A stretch of DNA of 36,958 nt from Sulfurimonas crateris (GTDB lineage Bacteria > Campylobacterota > Campylobacteria > Campylobacterales > Sulfurimonadaceae): the NCBI GenBank assembly GCA_945883795.1, contig CAMCYC010000020.1:1-36958 (forward strand). Reading direction: 5' to 3'. The translations under genes and the position numbers were made by a program. Below are positions 7,944 through 16,741 of this stretch, piece after piece. Numbering within the stretch: the first letter of the stretch is position 1; the number at the start of each line of letters is the position of its first letter. The notes below the pieces were generated by a model. The model searched no databases. It saw only the letters and a program-made list of their open reading frames with translations, and was not told where the DNA came from.

Positions 7944-9176
7944 ATGTCAATGATTCAGGATGTGCAAACTTTTTTAACTCTAAACTTGGGATGGAAGATA
8001 GAGATTCATGAGCCAACTTTTGAAGTAAAACTCAGAAGAGTTTGCAAAGAGCTTGGATTTTCTGAACTTAACTTTTGTGTCAAATCTCTTCAAAATTTGG
8101 AAAAAAACAGTAAAGTATTACAAGCTTTCGCCCGTGAATATAGTGTTGGTGAAACCTATTTTTTCAGAGACCTTCAGTTTTTTGAATATTTTAAAAATAG
8201 TATGATTCCCCAAATCATCAATAAAAATGAGCGTTCTTTATCAATTTGGTCAGTTGGATGTAGCAGTGGTGAGGAACTTTACTCTATTGCCATCATGCTT
8301 TTGCAAATGATTCCTGATATTGACACATGGGACCTTTATCTACTTGGAACAGATGTCAATCCGCAGTCGATAGACAAAGCTAGACAAGGGGTTTTTACGC
8401 AGTTTTCATTTAGGCAGATGCCTGAAGTTTATAAAAGCTATTTCAAAGAAGATAATGGAATTTTTGAAATTTCGCAAAAGATAAAAAATATGGTTCATTT
8501 TAAATACCACAATATGATGGATGAACCCTATAGTTGTTTACCTTTAAATGGGAATGGATTTGATTTGATTCTTCTCAAAAATGTCCTTATCTACTTCGAT
8601 ACAAAAAAAGCAAAAACAGTAGTAGAATCTCTTTTTAATGTTCTCAAGGAGGGTGGATGTCTTGGAACTACACCAGCTGAATATAGTGTAACAGTATTTA
8701 ATTTCCCCCACACAAAGTGTTCCCAAGATGGATATCTTATACAAAAATCCGCCAAACCAAAAGAAAATATATTTATCCTTCCAGAAGAGCCAAAAATAAT
8801 AGAAATGGTGATTGAAGATTTGGTCGAATCAGAGCCACAAAGTAAGCCTGAGCAACCTAAAGTTGAACAAAAAGACACTCAATACAGCTATTATCATAAT
8901 GCACTTGAGAGGTTAAAACATGAGGACAATGAAGGGGCAAAAGTATTTTTAAGACATGCTCTTTATCTTGATAGAGATTTAGTCATGGCACATATAGTCC
9001 TAGCAAATATCCTTAAAAAAGAGAAAAAATTTGAGACAGCGCTAAAACATGTGAATAATGCCAAAGCAAAACTCAGGCAGATGCCTCCCCAAGAGATAGT
9101 GAAGCTTTCAGGTGACATTACGGCAAGTGATTTGCTAGTGATGATAGATGCGATAAAAGGGGGAACTTTTGAATAA
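7944..9176 (+). CDS. cheR: CheR receptor methyltransferase with C-terminal TPR region (WspC-like)
   Basis: The 410-aa protein has a CheR domain in residues ~10-275: an N-terminal helical part, the SAM-binding SVGCSSGEELYSIAI motif, GTDVNPQSIDKAR, and LLKNVLIYFD. A charged linker (about 280-310) leads to a tetratricopeptide-like C-terminus (YHNALERLKHEDNEGAKVFLRHAL and VLANILKKEKKFETALKHV). CheR methylates receptor glutamates using S-adenosylmethionine. The TPR tail is a feature of alternative-function systems such as WspC and FrzF, not of flagellar CheR. The ATG at 7944 follows AAAAAGGG; a second ATG lies two codons later. It is 1 nt from the previous gene and overlaps the next by 8 nt. Confidence 0.92.
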   Translation: MSMIQDVQTFLTLNLGWKIEIHEPTFEVKLRRVCKELGFSELNFCVKSLQNLEKNSKVLQAFAREYSVGETYFFRDLQFFEYFKNSMIPQIINKNERSLSIWSVGCSSGEELYSIAIMLLQMIPDIDTWDLYLLGTDVNPQSIDKARQGVFTQFSFRQMPEVYKSYFKEDNGIFEISQKIKNMVHFKYHNMMDEPYSCLPLNGNGFDLILLKNVLIYFDTKKAKTVVESLFNVLKEGGCLGTTPAEYSVTVFNFPHTKCSQDGYLIQKSAKPKENIFILPEEPKIIEMVIEDLVESEPQSKPEQPKVEQKDTQYSYYHNALERLKHEDNEGAKVFLRHALYLDRDLVMAHIVLANILKKEKKFETALKHVNNAKAKLRQMPPQEIVKLSGDITASDLLVMIDAIKGGTFE

Positions 9177-9669
9177 TGTACAAAATATACTTAGACAAAG
9201 AGCACTCAAAGCTGCAAAAAAGCTAGAGAGCAATGAAATTATTGATGGTATTGAGCTTATTTTCTTTAGAATTGGAAATGATATATATGCCATTGAAGCT
9301 GGGAGCGTGAGTGAAGTTCATAAGTTTAAAGAGCCTACTCCTGTTCCGTTTACTCCTGCATACATTCAGGGAATTTTCCACATGAGAGGGAAGTTTATCT
9401 CACTTGTAAACCTTAAAAGTTTTTTGGGTATAACTGAGCAAGGTGAAGTAAAAGAAGCTCTTTCTATCGTATTTCTCAGCAATCAAACTATGGAGTTTGG
9501 GATAGCAGTAGATGAAATTCTCGAGCAAAAAAGAATATCAAAAAAAGAGATTCAAACTCTCACAGCGGGTTTTGACCTTCCAAGAGTCGATTTAATTGTC
9601 GGTGTAACAGAAAATGCGGTCATTGTTTTAGACGGCAAAAAAATGTTGACAGATTTTACTATGAAATAA
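9169..9669 (+). CDS. cheW: Second CheW-like coupling protein
   Basis: The 166-aa protein has an N-terminal helix (about 25 residues) ahead of a CheW domain with IELIFFRIGNDIYAIEAGSV, PAYIQGIFHMRGKFISLVNL and FGIAVDEILEQK. The start is a TTG at 9169: it has AAAAGGGGG upstream, no other in-frame start precedes the domain, and the nearby ATG (9176) is in another frame. The gene therefore overlaps the end of cheR by 8 nt. It would couple the receptor array to the CheA encoded downstream, in the position corresponding to WspD. Confidence 0.9.
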   Translation: MNNVQNILRQRALKAAKKLESNEIIDGIELIFFRIGNDIYAIEAGSVSEVHKFKEPTPVPFTPAYIQGIFHMRGKFISLVNLKSFLGITEQGEVKEALSIVFLSNQTMEFGIAVDEILEQKRISKKEIQTLTAGFDLPRVDLIVGVTENAVIVLDGKKMLTDFTMK

Positions 9670-9751
9670 AAATTGAATAATCACTAATTTTATTCTTATT
9701 CGTACAATTGTTCGCAAATGAAAAAAATTACAACCTTATAGAAAGGAGAAA

Positions 9752-11749
9752 ATGATGTTAAGTAATGTAAGTTTGAAAAAAAAGATATTAGTAGGTGGGT
9801 TATTACCTCTCTTGCTAATTGGGTTGGTAAATGTTGTTGGTTTGATTAATTTTAATGGCGTTATAGAGAGTTACCAATGGGTGTCTATTACAAACAAAGT
9901 TATTGAAATGGGAGGTAATATTGAAAAATCTGCTTTAAATATGCAAACAGGAGAAAGAGGCTATCTACTTACAGGAAATAAAGAATTTTTAGAACCCTAT
10001 ACAAACGGTGTCCAAAACTATAAGCAAATATTTAAAGAGCTAAAAGCTCTTATAACTATCAAAGAATCATTAGATGCAATTACAGACGCAGAAGAGATAC
10101 TCGATGGATGGAAAATAAATATTGCAGAACCTTTTATTCAAAGGCGTAGCAGTCTTGACAATACGCCAGATAATTTAAAAATAATAAGTGATATGGTCTC
10201 AACAGAAAAAGGGAAAGAGTATTTCGAAAAGTATCGCCAAAAGATGAATATATTTGAAAAAAATGAAAAAAATATTCTTCAAGAACGAACAAAAGATGCC
10301 GACGATGTGGCAACTACGACCAATTATATTATTATTTTTGGAACTGCTACCGTAGTTATACTAGCTCTTTTTATCTCCATGTTTTTTGTTAAAATGATTA
10401 CTAATCCTATTTTAAAAATCAAAGAAGCCGCTTTGAAAATAGGCAAAGGCGATATTGATGTTGCCATTGATATTGAGAGTCATGATGAAGTGGGTGAAAT
10501 GGCAAAAGCGTTTATGGCTATGAGTGAAAGATTAAATAAAATGTCAAGAATTGCACATCAAATCGGTGAAGGTAATTTTAATATTACCGTAGAAAAATAC
10601 TCTGATAAAGATATTTTAGGCAACTCTTTTGAAGACATGATAAAAAATTTAAACAATATTGCTCGTATTGCGCATCAAATTGGACAAGGTAATTTGAATG
10701 TTACATTTACAAAACGCTCAGACAATGACATATTAGGCAATGCCTTTGAAGACATGATAAAAAATTTAAACAATATCGCCAGTGTTGCACATCAAATTGG
10801 GCAAGGTGATTTGAATATTAAATTTACAAAACGCTCAGACAATGACTTATTAGGAGTTGCCTTAGAAAATATGCTCTCCAATCTTAATACAATTATGTTT
10901 GAGTTAAAACATGGTATTCTTTCTCTAAACAGTGCTACAACTGAGATTTTAGCGACTACAACAGAAGTAGCTTCAGGTGCATCTCAAACTTCTTCGGCTG
11001 TTGCGCAAACATCGGCTTCGATAGAGGAGATAAAGCAAACAGCAAAATCAAGTAGTGCTAAAGCAGTACAAACAGCAGAAAGTACAAGCAAAGCAATAGA
11101 GATTGCTAAAAGTGGAACTTTAGGATTAATTGAAAATATGCAAGGACTTGCTCAGATAAAAGAGAAAATGGATTTAATCGCTTCAAATATTATACTTTTA
11201 AGCCAACAAAGCCAACAAATAGGTGAGATTACAAGCACAGTAGAAGATATAGCCAATCAATCAAACATGCTTGCAGTAAATGCTTCCATAGAAGCAATAA
11301 AAGCAGGCGAACAAGGCAAAGGGTTCTCTATTGTAGCCTTGGAACTCAAAAACCTCTCTGAACAGTCAAAACAAGGTGCAAAACAAGTTCAAAAGATTCT
11401 TACAGATATACAAAAAGTAACGGGAACTTTGGTGATGGCGGCAGAACAAGGTGCAAAAGCAGTTGAGAGAGGCGTAAAACAGGCTCAAAGTGCCAAAAAT
11501 TCAATGGACCAACTTAATACAACCGTACAAAGTGCAGCAAATGCAGGCAAACAAATTGCAGCTTCGTATGAGCAAGAACTTGCTGGTATGGACCAAATTT
11601 CAGGGGCGATGAACAGCGTAAGAGAAGCAACCATTCAAAATCTAAGTAGTATAAAACAAGTTGAAGAATCAGCCCATGACCTCAACACCTTAAGCCAAAA
11701 ACTAAGAGAAATTATGGAACATTATACAATAGCTGAAAATAAAAGATAA
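9752..11749 (+). CDS. Methyl-accepting chemotaxis protein with CHASE3-like sensor and triple HAMP-like repeat
   Basis: The 665-aa receptor has a membrane helix at ~12-34; a periplasmic helical domain with the CHASE3-like signature MQTGERGYLLTGNKEFLEPY (64-83); a second helix at ~191-213; a HAMP domain (214-264); three tandem 39-residue HAMP-like units (265-381); and a cytoplasmic signalling domain. The hairpin tip (IANQSNMLAVNASIEAIKAG, near residue 505) departs from the usual IAxQTNLLALNAAIEAARAG. There is no C-terminal CheR-docking pentapeptide. WspA-like placement suggests sensing of surface or envelope state, which is inference. AAGGAG precedes two adjacent ATGs (9752 and 9755); spacing favours the second. 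Confidence 0.92.
   Translation: MMLSNVSLKKKILVGGLLPLLLIGLVNVVGLINFNGVIESYQWVSITNKVIEMGGNIEKSALNMQTGERGYLLTGNKEFLEPYTNGVQNYKQIFKELKALITIKESLDAITDAEEILDGWKINIAEPFIQRRSSLDNTPDNLKIISDMVSTEKGKEYFEKYRQKMNIFEKNEKNILQERTKDADDVATTTNYIIIFGTATVVILALFISMFFVKMITNPILKIKEAALKIGKGDIDVAIDIESHDEVGEMAKAFMAMSERLNKMSRIAHQIGEGNFNITVEKYSDKDILGNSFEDMIKNLNNIARIAHQIGQGNLNVTFTKRSDNDILGNAFEDMIKNLNNIASVAHQIGQGDLNIKFTKRSDNDLLGVALENMLSNLNTIMFELKHGILSLNSATTEILATTTEVASGASQTSSAVAQTSASIEEIKQTAKSSSAKAVQTAESTSKAIEIAKSGTLGLIENMQGLAQIKEKMDLIASNIILLSQQSQQIGEITSTVEDIANQSNMLAVNASIEAIKAGEQGKGFSIVALELKNLSEQSKQGAKQVQKILTDIQKVTGTLVMAAEQGAKAVERGVKQAQSAKNSMDQLNTTVQSAANAGKQIAASYEQELAGMDQISGAMNSVREATIQNLSSIKQVEESAHDLNTLSQKLREIMEHYTIAENKR
10544..10894 (+). 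repeat. Three tandem 117-bp in-frame repeats in the MCP gene
   Basis: The units start at 10544, 10661 and 10778, each encoding 39 residues of the pattern RIAHQIGxGNxNxTxxKxSDxDILGNxFEDMIKNLNNI. Units 1 and 2 share a long identical stretch across GAAGACATGATAAAAAATTT, and units 2 and 3 share AAACGCTCAGACAATGAC. This high DNA identity points to recent duplication or ongoing homogenisation. Confidence 0.9.
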
Positions 11750-11760
11750 GTGAGCATATT

Positions 11761-13971
11761 ATGGATATGAAAAATGAAGCTTTTCTAAAGAGGCTTCTTG
11801 AAACTTTTGCACAAGAAGCTAAAGAGCATATAGACAGGCTTTCTGATGGACTTCTAAACCTAAAAAAGAGTAGTGACAGTAACGCTGACAAAGTGCTTGT
11901 GGAAGCTCTTTTTAGAGAAGCACATAGTTTTAAAGGTGCATCTCGTTCTGTAAATATCTCAGAGATTGAAGAACTATGTAAAGCCATGGAAGATATCTTT
12001 AGCCACACCAAACAATCAGGTGAAAAGATACTCAACTCTCAAATAGAGGTGATGCTAGAGATAAATGACATGTTAACTATTTTAAGTACCTCAAATGAGG
12101 AAAAAAGAAGGGATTTAAAACCAAAGGTTCAAGAGCTTATAGAAGCTCTCTATCTAAAAACGCAAATAAAAAGTGATATACAAAAAAAAGTCACTCCTCA
12201 ACCACAAACAAGTACTCTAGTAGCACCAATAGAACTGCCAGAAGAGATTATCCAAGAAGAGGTTCAAAAAGAAGAACTTCCAGAAATAGTAAAAGTGGAT
12301 AGTGCAGAACCTCTACTAAAAGTTGAGGAAACTATACGAATTCCAATAGAAAAGCTCAATTCAATCATGCGTCAATCTGAAGAGATGCTCTTTGCAAAAA
12401 TGGTTGCAAAGCGTCATGTCAATGAATTGAATATAATTGAGAATGAAGTAGCAGACCTTATAAAAACTCTTAAAAATAGTACGCAAGATGAAATACTCAA
12501 AAAATTAACAACAACAGAGTTACTCCTAAGTAAATCAATCAAGCAAACAAAAGGCGATGCAAGAGAAATAAATTTAATGGTAGACCACCTTATCGAGGAC
12601 ATGAAAGAAGCTTTGATGCTCCCATTTTCGACAATTTTTTCCACTCTACCAAAAATCGTCCATGACATGGGCAAAAGTGTTAGTAAAGATATAAGTTTAA
12701 CAGTCATTGGTGGTGACATACAAATTGATAGAAGAATTTTAGAGCAAATGCATGACCCACTTATCCATCTTTTACGCAACTCAATCGACCATGGGATAGA
12801 GCATCTTGGAACTATTACCTTGACGCTTATTCAAAAAAGTGCATCAAAAATACAACTCTCAGTACGAGATGATGGCAGAGGAATTGATACCCAAAAAATA
12901 CGCCAAAATGCTGTAAAAAAAGGGATTCTTACTCAAAAAAATGCTGATATATTAGACGAAGAGAGCGTGTTAAATCTCATTTTTCAATCAGGTGTCTCAA
13001 CGGCTAAAATTGTAACTGATTTATCTGGCCGTGGATTGGGATTAGCAATAGTCAAAGAAAAAACTGAACAGCTTGGCGGTCAAGTGCAAGTGAGCAATAA
13101 TAAAAATGCAGGGTGTACCTTTACAATAACTTTACCTCTGAGCATGTCAACTTTTAGAGGGGTTATAACCTCTTTAGGAAAACAAAAATTTATATTTGCA
13201 AGTGAACGCATTGTGCGTGTCATGACACTAGAGAAAAAAAACATTAAAAATATTGAAGGGAAAGAGATGGTTGTAGTAAACCACCTTGTAGTACCTTATT
13301 ATCATTTGAGTAATATTCTAAGAGTTCCATTCACACAAAATGAATCTACCAAGATTTCTATCGTTGTTCTAAAATCGGCTGATGAAATGCTTGCTGTTGG
13401 TGTAGATACGGTTGAATATGAAGAAGAGGTTATGGTAAAATCGCTTGGAAAACAGCTTGAAAAAGTTCAAAATATTTCTGGTGTTTCACTATTGGCTTCA
13501 GATATGCCAGCACTTATTTTAAATATTTCTGATATTTTCAAATCGCTTGGAACTGTTTCATTTAAAACAACAATTGCACCAAAAAAAGAGATTTTATTAA
13601 AAGAAAAATCGAAGATACTGGTTGTAGATGACTCCCCAACAACACGAGCATTGCTTCAAAATGTTTTGGAGATGGTCGGATATAATATTGTAGCTGCTGT
13701 TGATGGTTTGGAAGCTTTTGAAATACTTAAAAAAGAGCATTTTGATTTACTAGTTTCAGATGTAGATATGCCCAGAATGAATGGATTCGAATTGACAGAA
13801 TCTATCCGTAAAGATACTAAAATCTCAGAGTTGCCAATTATTTTAGTAACATCTTTGGAATCGGAATCAGACAAAGAAAAAGGGATGCATGCGGGTGCAA
13901 ATGCTTATCTTTCAAAAAGTACATTTGACCAAAACAATCTTATTGATAACATTCAATCGCTGATTGACTAA
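11761..13971 (+). CDS. cheA: CheA-REC hybrid chemotaxis histidine kinase (WspE-like)
   Basis: The 736-aa protein contains an Hpt domain with the phosphorylatable H55 (AHSFKGAS); a linker without a recognisable P2 domain; a dimerisation region; a HATPase domain with N-box HDPLIHLLRNSIDHG (~331-345), DDGRGID (~370) and GRGLGLAIV (~422); a CheW-like regulatory domain (~460-600); and a C-terminal receiver with D623/D624 and phosphoacceptor D667 (VSDVDMP). Receptor state controls autophosphorylation at H55, followed by transfer to receivers. The fused receiver is typical of WspE and FrzE and may act as a phosphate sink. It lies 11 nt after the MCP gene and 15 nt before cheB. Confidence 0.95.
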   Translation: MDMKNEAFLKRLLETFAQEAKEHIDRLSDGLLNLKKSSDSNADKVLVEALFREAHSFKGASRSVNISEIEELCKAMEDIFSHTKQSGEKILNSQIEVMLEINDMLTILSTSNEEKRRDLKPKVQELIEALYLKTQIKSDIQKKVTPQPQTSTLVAPIELPEEIIQEEVQKEELPEIVKVDSAEPLLKVEETIRIPIEKLNSIMRQSEEMLFAKMVAKRHVNELNIIENEVADLIKTLKNSTQDEILKKLTTTELLLSKSIKQTKGDAREINLMVDHLIEDMKEALMLPFSTIFSTLPKIVHDMGKSVSKDISLTVIGGDIQIDRRILEQMHDPLIHLLRNSIDHGIEHLGTITLTLIQKSASKIQLSVRDDGRGIDTQKIRQNAVKKGILTQKNADILDEESVLNLIFQSGVSTAKIVTDLSGRGLGLAIVKEKTEQLGGQVQVSNNKNAGCTFTITLPLSMSTFRGVITSLGKQKFIFASERIVRVMTLEKKNIKNIEGKEMVVVNHLVVPYYHLSNILRVPFTQNESTKISIVVLKSADEMLAVGVDTVEYEEEVMVKSLGKQLEKVQNISGVSLLASDMPALILNISDIFKSLGTVSFKTTIAPKKEILLKEKSKILVVDDSPTTRALLQNVLEMVGYNIVAAVDGLEAFEILKKEHFDLLVSDVDMPRMNGFELTESIRKDTKISELPIILVTSLESESDKEKGMHAGANAYLSKSTFDQNNLIDNIQSLID

Positions 13972-13986
13972 AAAAGAGGAAACACT

Positions 13987-15039
13987 ATGATACGATTAAT
14001 GATTGTTGATGATTCAGAAACTGTCATTGAGTTATTAACTTACTCTTTTGCAACAGAGTCTGACATAGAAGTTGTTGGGATAGCAAAAGATGGTCGAGAA
14101 GCTGTAAAGATGGTAAAAGAACTCAAACCTAATATTATTCTTATGGATATTAACATGCCAAATCTCAATGGCTATGAAGCTTCTGAAATAATTATGAATG
14201 AAAGCCCTACTCCAATTCTCCTGATGAGTGCCACTTGGGATATAAAAGAAGTTGAAAAAATTCTTGAAAGTATGCATATTGGGGTACTTGGAGTATATGA
14301 AAAACCTTATGGGCTTAGACATCCAAAGTACAAAGAACTCTATGATAGAATAGTTGCAGATATTAGAGTATTATCTGATGTCAAAGTAATTCGTCGATTT
14401 AATACCAATTTAAAAAAACAAGAGTTAAATTTCAAACCCATAGAAAATGTAAAATGCGTAAATAATTATGGCGTTGTATTAATCGGTGCTTCAACTGGCG
14501 GACCGCCAGTTCTTCACACCATTTTGAAAACACTTAGTGCTGATTATCCTCTACCAATATTAGTAGCACAACACATGAGCAAAGAATTTATTGACACATT
14601 TATACAGTGGTTAAATGGAGAGTGTAAAGTGCATGTGAAAGAAGCAGAAGATGGGGAAAAAATATCTGCAGGAAATGTCTATATCGCACCTGCAAACTAT
14701 CACTTATCGCTTTCAAATAAAAGAATCAAACTTCTTAAAGCTGAGGCAAGTGATTTGTATGTTCCCTCTGTTTCAAAACTATTCTCTTCTGTAAGTCAGG
14801 CTAATGCAAGTGAAACCATAGCTATTTTGCTTTCTGGCATGGGAAATGATGGTTCTGAAGAGATTACAAAACTCAAACTTGCTGGTGCTATTACAATTGC
14901 ACAGAATAAAGAAACTTCTGTAGTTTTTGGGATGGCAAATGAAGCAATAAAAAAAAATGGAATAGAATTTATTTTATCGCCAGAAGGGATTGCGGAATTT
15001 TTATTAACCATCAAAATTAATAATAGGGGTATCATCTGA
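13987..15039 (+). CDS. cheB: CheB protein-glutamate methylesterase (WspF-like)
   Basis: The 350-aa protein has an N-terminal receiver (D8/D9; phosphoacceptor D54 in LMDINMP) joined by a linker to the methylesterase domain. Its catalytic triad is visible: S169 (GASTGGPP), H196 (AQHMS) and D288 (GMGNDG). It removes methyl groups from receptor glutamates, opposing the CheR encoded in the same operon; phosphorylation of the receiver by CheA would activate it. GAGGAAAC precedes the ATG, and the stop overlaps the start of the downstream hybrid kinase (TGATG). In Wsp, loss of WspF locks the system on; the same adaptation role is expected here. Confidence 0.95.
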   Translation: MIRLMIVDDSETVIELLTYSFATESDIEVVGIAKDGREAVKMVKELKPNIILMDINMPNLNGYEASEIIMNESPTPILLMSATWDIKEVEKILESMHIGVLGVYEKPYGLRHPKYKELYDRIVADIRVLSDVKVIRRFNTNLKKQELNFKPIENVKCVNNYGVVLIGASTGGPPVLHTILKTLSADYPLPILVAQHMSKEFIDTFIQWLNGECKVHVKEAEDGEKISAGNVYIAPANYHLSLSNKRIKLLKAEASDLYVPSVSKLFSSVSQANASETIAILLSGMGNDGSEEITKLKLAGAITIAQNKETSVVFGMANEAIKKNGIEFILSPEGIAEFLLTIKINNRGII

Positions 15040-16721
15040 TGAATACGCAAACATACAAAAAAATAAATGTATCTATTCTAGTCGTTGAAGACAGTCTTAC
15101 TCAAGCAACAGAAGTTCAATATTTCCTTGAACAAAATGGTTATAAAGTTACTCTCTGTCATGACGGACAAGAAGCATTAACATGGCTTCAAAACGCAAAA
15201 ATATTACCTGATGTTATTGTGAGCGATATAATCATGCCACATTTAGACGGGTATCAATTTTGTAAAGCAGTCCGTTTAGATGAGAAGCTTAAAAATCTTC
15301 CCGTAATTCTTTTGACCTCACTCTCAGAGCCTCATGACATTATAAAAAGTATAGAAGCGGGAGCAAATAAATTTCTTACAAAACCTTTTGACCATAAACG
15401 ACTCCCTGAAGTTATAGATGAACTTTACATCAATACACAGCGAAGAAGCGTGGAGCGAATGGAGATGGGAATTCGGCTGATGTTTGGTGGAAAAGATTTT
15501 CTTATCACCGCAGATAAAGTACAGATACTCGATTTGTTATTGTCAAGCTATGAAGATTCCTACTATAAAAATATTCAGCTTCAAAAGAGCCGAAGTGCAC
15601 TTGAGAGATTAAATGCAGAGCTTGAGCAAAAGATTCAAGAACGGACACAAGAACTTAAAGTTCAAGAAAAACAGTATAGAACTCTTACCGAACACACTCC
15701 TGATTTGATTTTTAGAATAGATAAAAATATGAATTTTATTTATGTAAATAGAGCTGTTGAAAAGCTGTTTGATATACCTCGTACAAAATTAATTAATCAG
15801 CCGATAAGTATAATAGAAGAAATAGAAAAAAATTACTCATTCACAACTACTGTAAGCAAAGTTTTTAAAACAAAGAAGATGATTCGATTGGAGGTTGAAA
15901 TTAACACACCTCATGGGATGAAATGGATAGATTCCACTTGTGTCCCTGAATTTAATGAAAATAATGAAGTGGAATATGTTTTAAAAGTTTCCCGTGATAT
16001 TAGCGAGCTTAAAGAAAAAGATAAAATCCTGATGGTTCAATCTCGCCAAGCCGCCATGGGAGATATGATTGCCATGATTGCCCATCAATGGAGACAGCCA
16101 CTTTCTGTTGTGAGCATGGAAGGAAACAATCTTAGAGCCTCCATTGAGCTTGAAGAGAAGATAACAAATGAGTATCTTCTTCAATATATAGAACGGGTAA
16201 ATCTGCAAATTCAACAACTCTCAAAAACAATTGATGATTTTAGGAACTTTTTTAAACCAAAGCAGGATAAAGAGATAGTTAGCGTTGGAGATGTTGTTGA
16301 AAAAGTGATGACGCTGATTCAAAAGAGTTTGGAAAACAATAATATTCTTGTAGAAATTGACAATAGAAGTAAAACTAAAATCTCAATATATGCAAATCAA
16401 CTCCTCCAAGTTTTCATCAACATCATCAATAATGCCAAAGATATATTACAACGCAACAAAATTATGAATGCAAAAATAAGTATCACAATTGATGAAACGC
16501 AAGATTCAGTTATGACAACTATCTGCGATAATGGCGGAGGAATCCCAGAAAATATCATAGAAAGAATTGGCGAACCATATTTCACAACAAAACAAATCAA
16601 TGGAACAGGACTTGGCATCTATATGTCCAAAACAATTATCACAGAACATTTAAATGGACAGATAACTTGGCAAAATAAAAATGATGGGGCTTGTTTTACA
16701 ATAACATTACCTAGACAATAA
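15039..16721 (+). CDS. REC-PAS-histidine kinase, probable output of the chemosensory system
   Basis: The 560-aa soluble protein has an N-terminal receiver (E17/D18, phosphoacceptor D63 in VSDIIMP, KPFD loop); a coiled-coil linker (~185-215); a PAS domain (~215-330); a HisKA-type dimerisation helix with H349 (IAHQWRQPL); and a HATPase domain with NIINNAKD, DNGGGIP and GTGLGIYMSK. No membrane segment is seen. The start ATG overlaps the cheB stop, so it belongs to the operon. Its receiver is a plausible target of the CheA phosphoryl group, which would make it a kinase controlled by the array. It occupies the place of WspR but has no GGDEF domain. Its own partner response regulator is not in the window. 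Confidence 0.92.
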   Translation: MNTQTYKKINVSILVVEDSLTQATEVQYFLEQNGYKVTLCHDGQEALTWLQNAKILPDVIVSDIIMPHLDGYQFCKAVRLDEKLKNLPVILLTSLSEPHDIIKSIEAGANKFLTKPFDHKRLPEVIDELYINTQRRSVERMEMGIRLMFGGKDFLITADKVQILDLLLSSYEDSYYKNIQLQKSRSALERLNAELEQKIQERTQELKVQEKQYRTLTEHTPDLIFRIDKNMNFIYVNRAVEKLFDIPRTKLINQPISIIEEIEKNYSFTTTVSKVFKTKKMIRLEVEINTPHGMKWIDSTCVPEFNENNEVEYVLKVSRDISELKEKDKILMVQSRQAAMGDMIAMIAHQWRQPLSVVSMEGNNLRASIELEEKITNEYLLQYIERVNLQIQQLSKTIDDFRNFFKPKQDKEIVSVGDVVEKVMTLIQKSLENNNILVEIDNRSKTKISIYANQLLQVFINIINNAKDILQRNKIMNAKISITIDETQDSVMTTICDNGGGIPENIIERIGEPYFTTKQINGTGLGIYMSKTIITEHLNGQITWQNKNDGACFTITLPRQ

Positions 16722-16741
16722 AATTACAAAAAAGGAAAACA

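Noticed and set aside
12414-12779. 121-codon frame antisense to cheA
   Set aside because: Shadow of the CheA coding frame, no start signal or domain.
15039-16721. Reading the last chemosensory gene as a WspR diguanylate cyclase
   Set aside because: There is no GGDEF motif; the C-terminus has clear HisKA and HATPase motifs.
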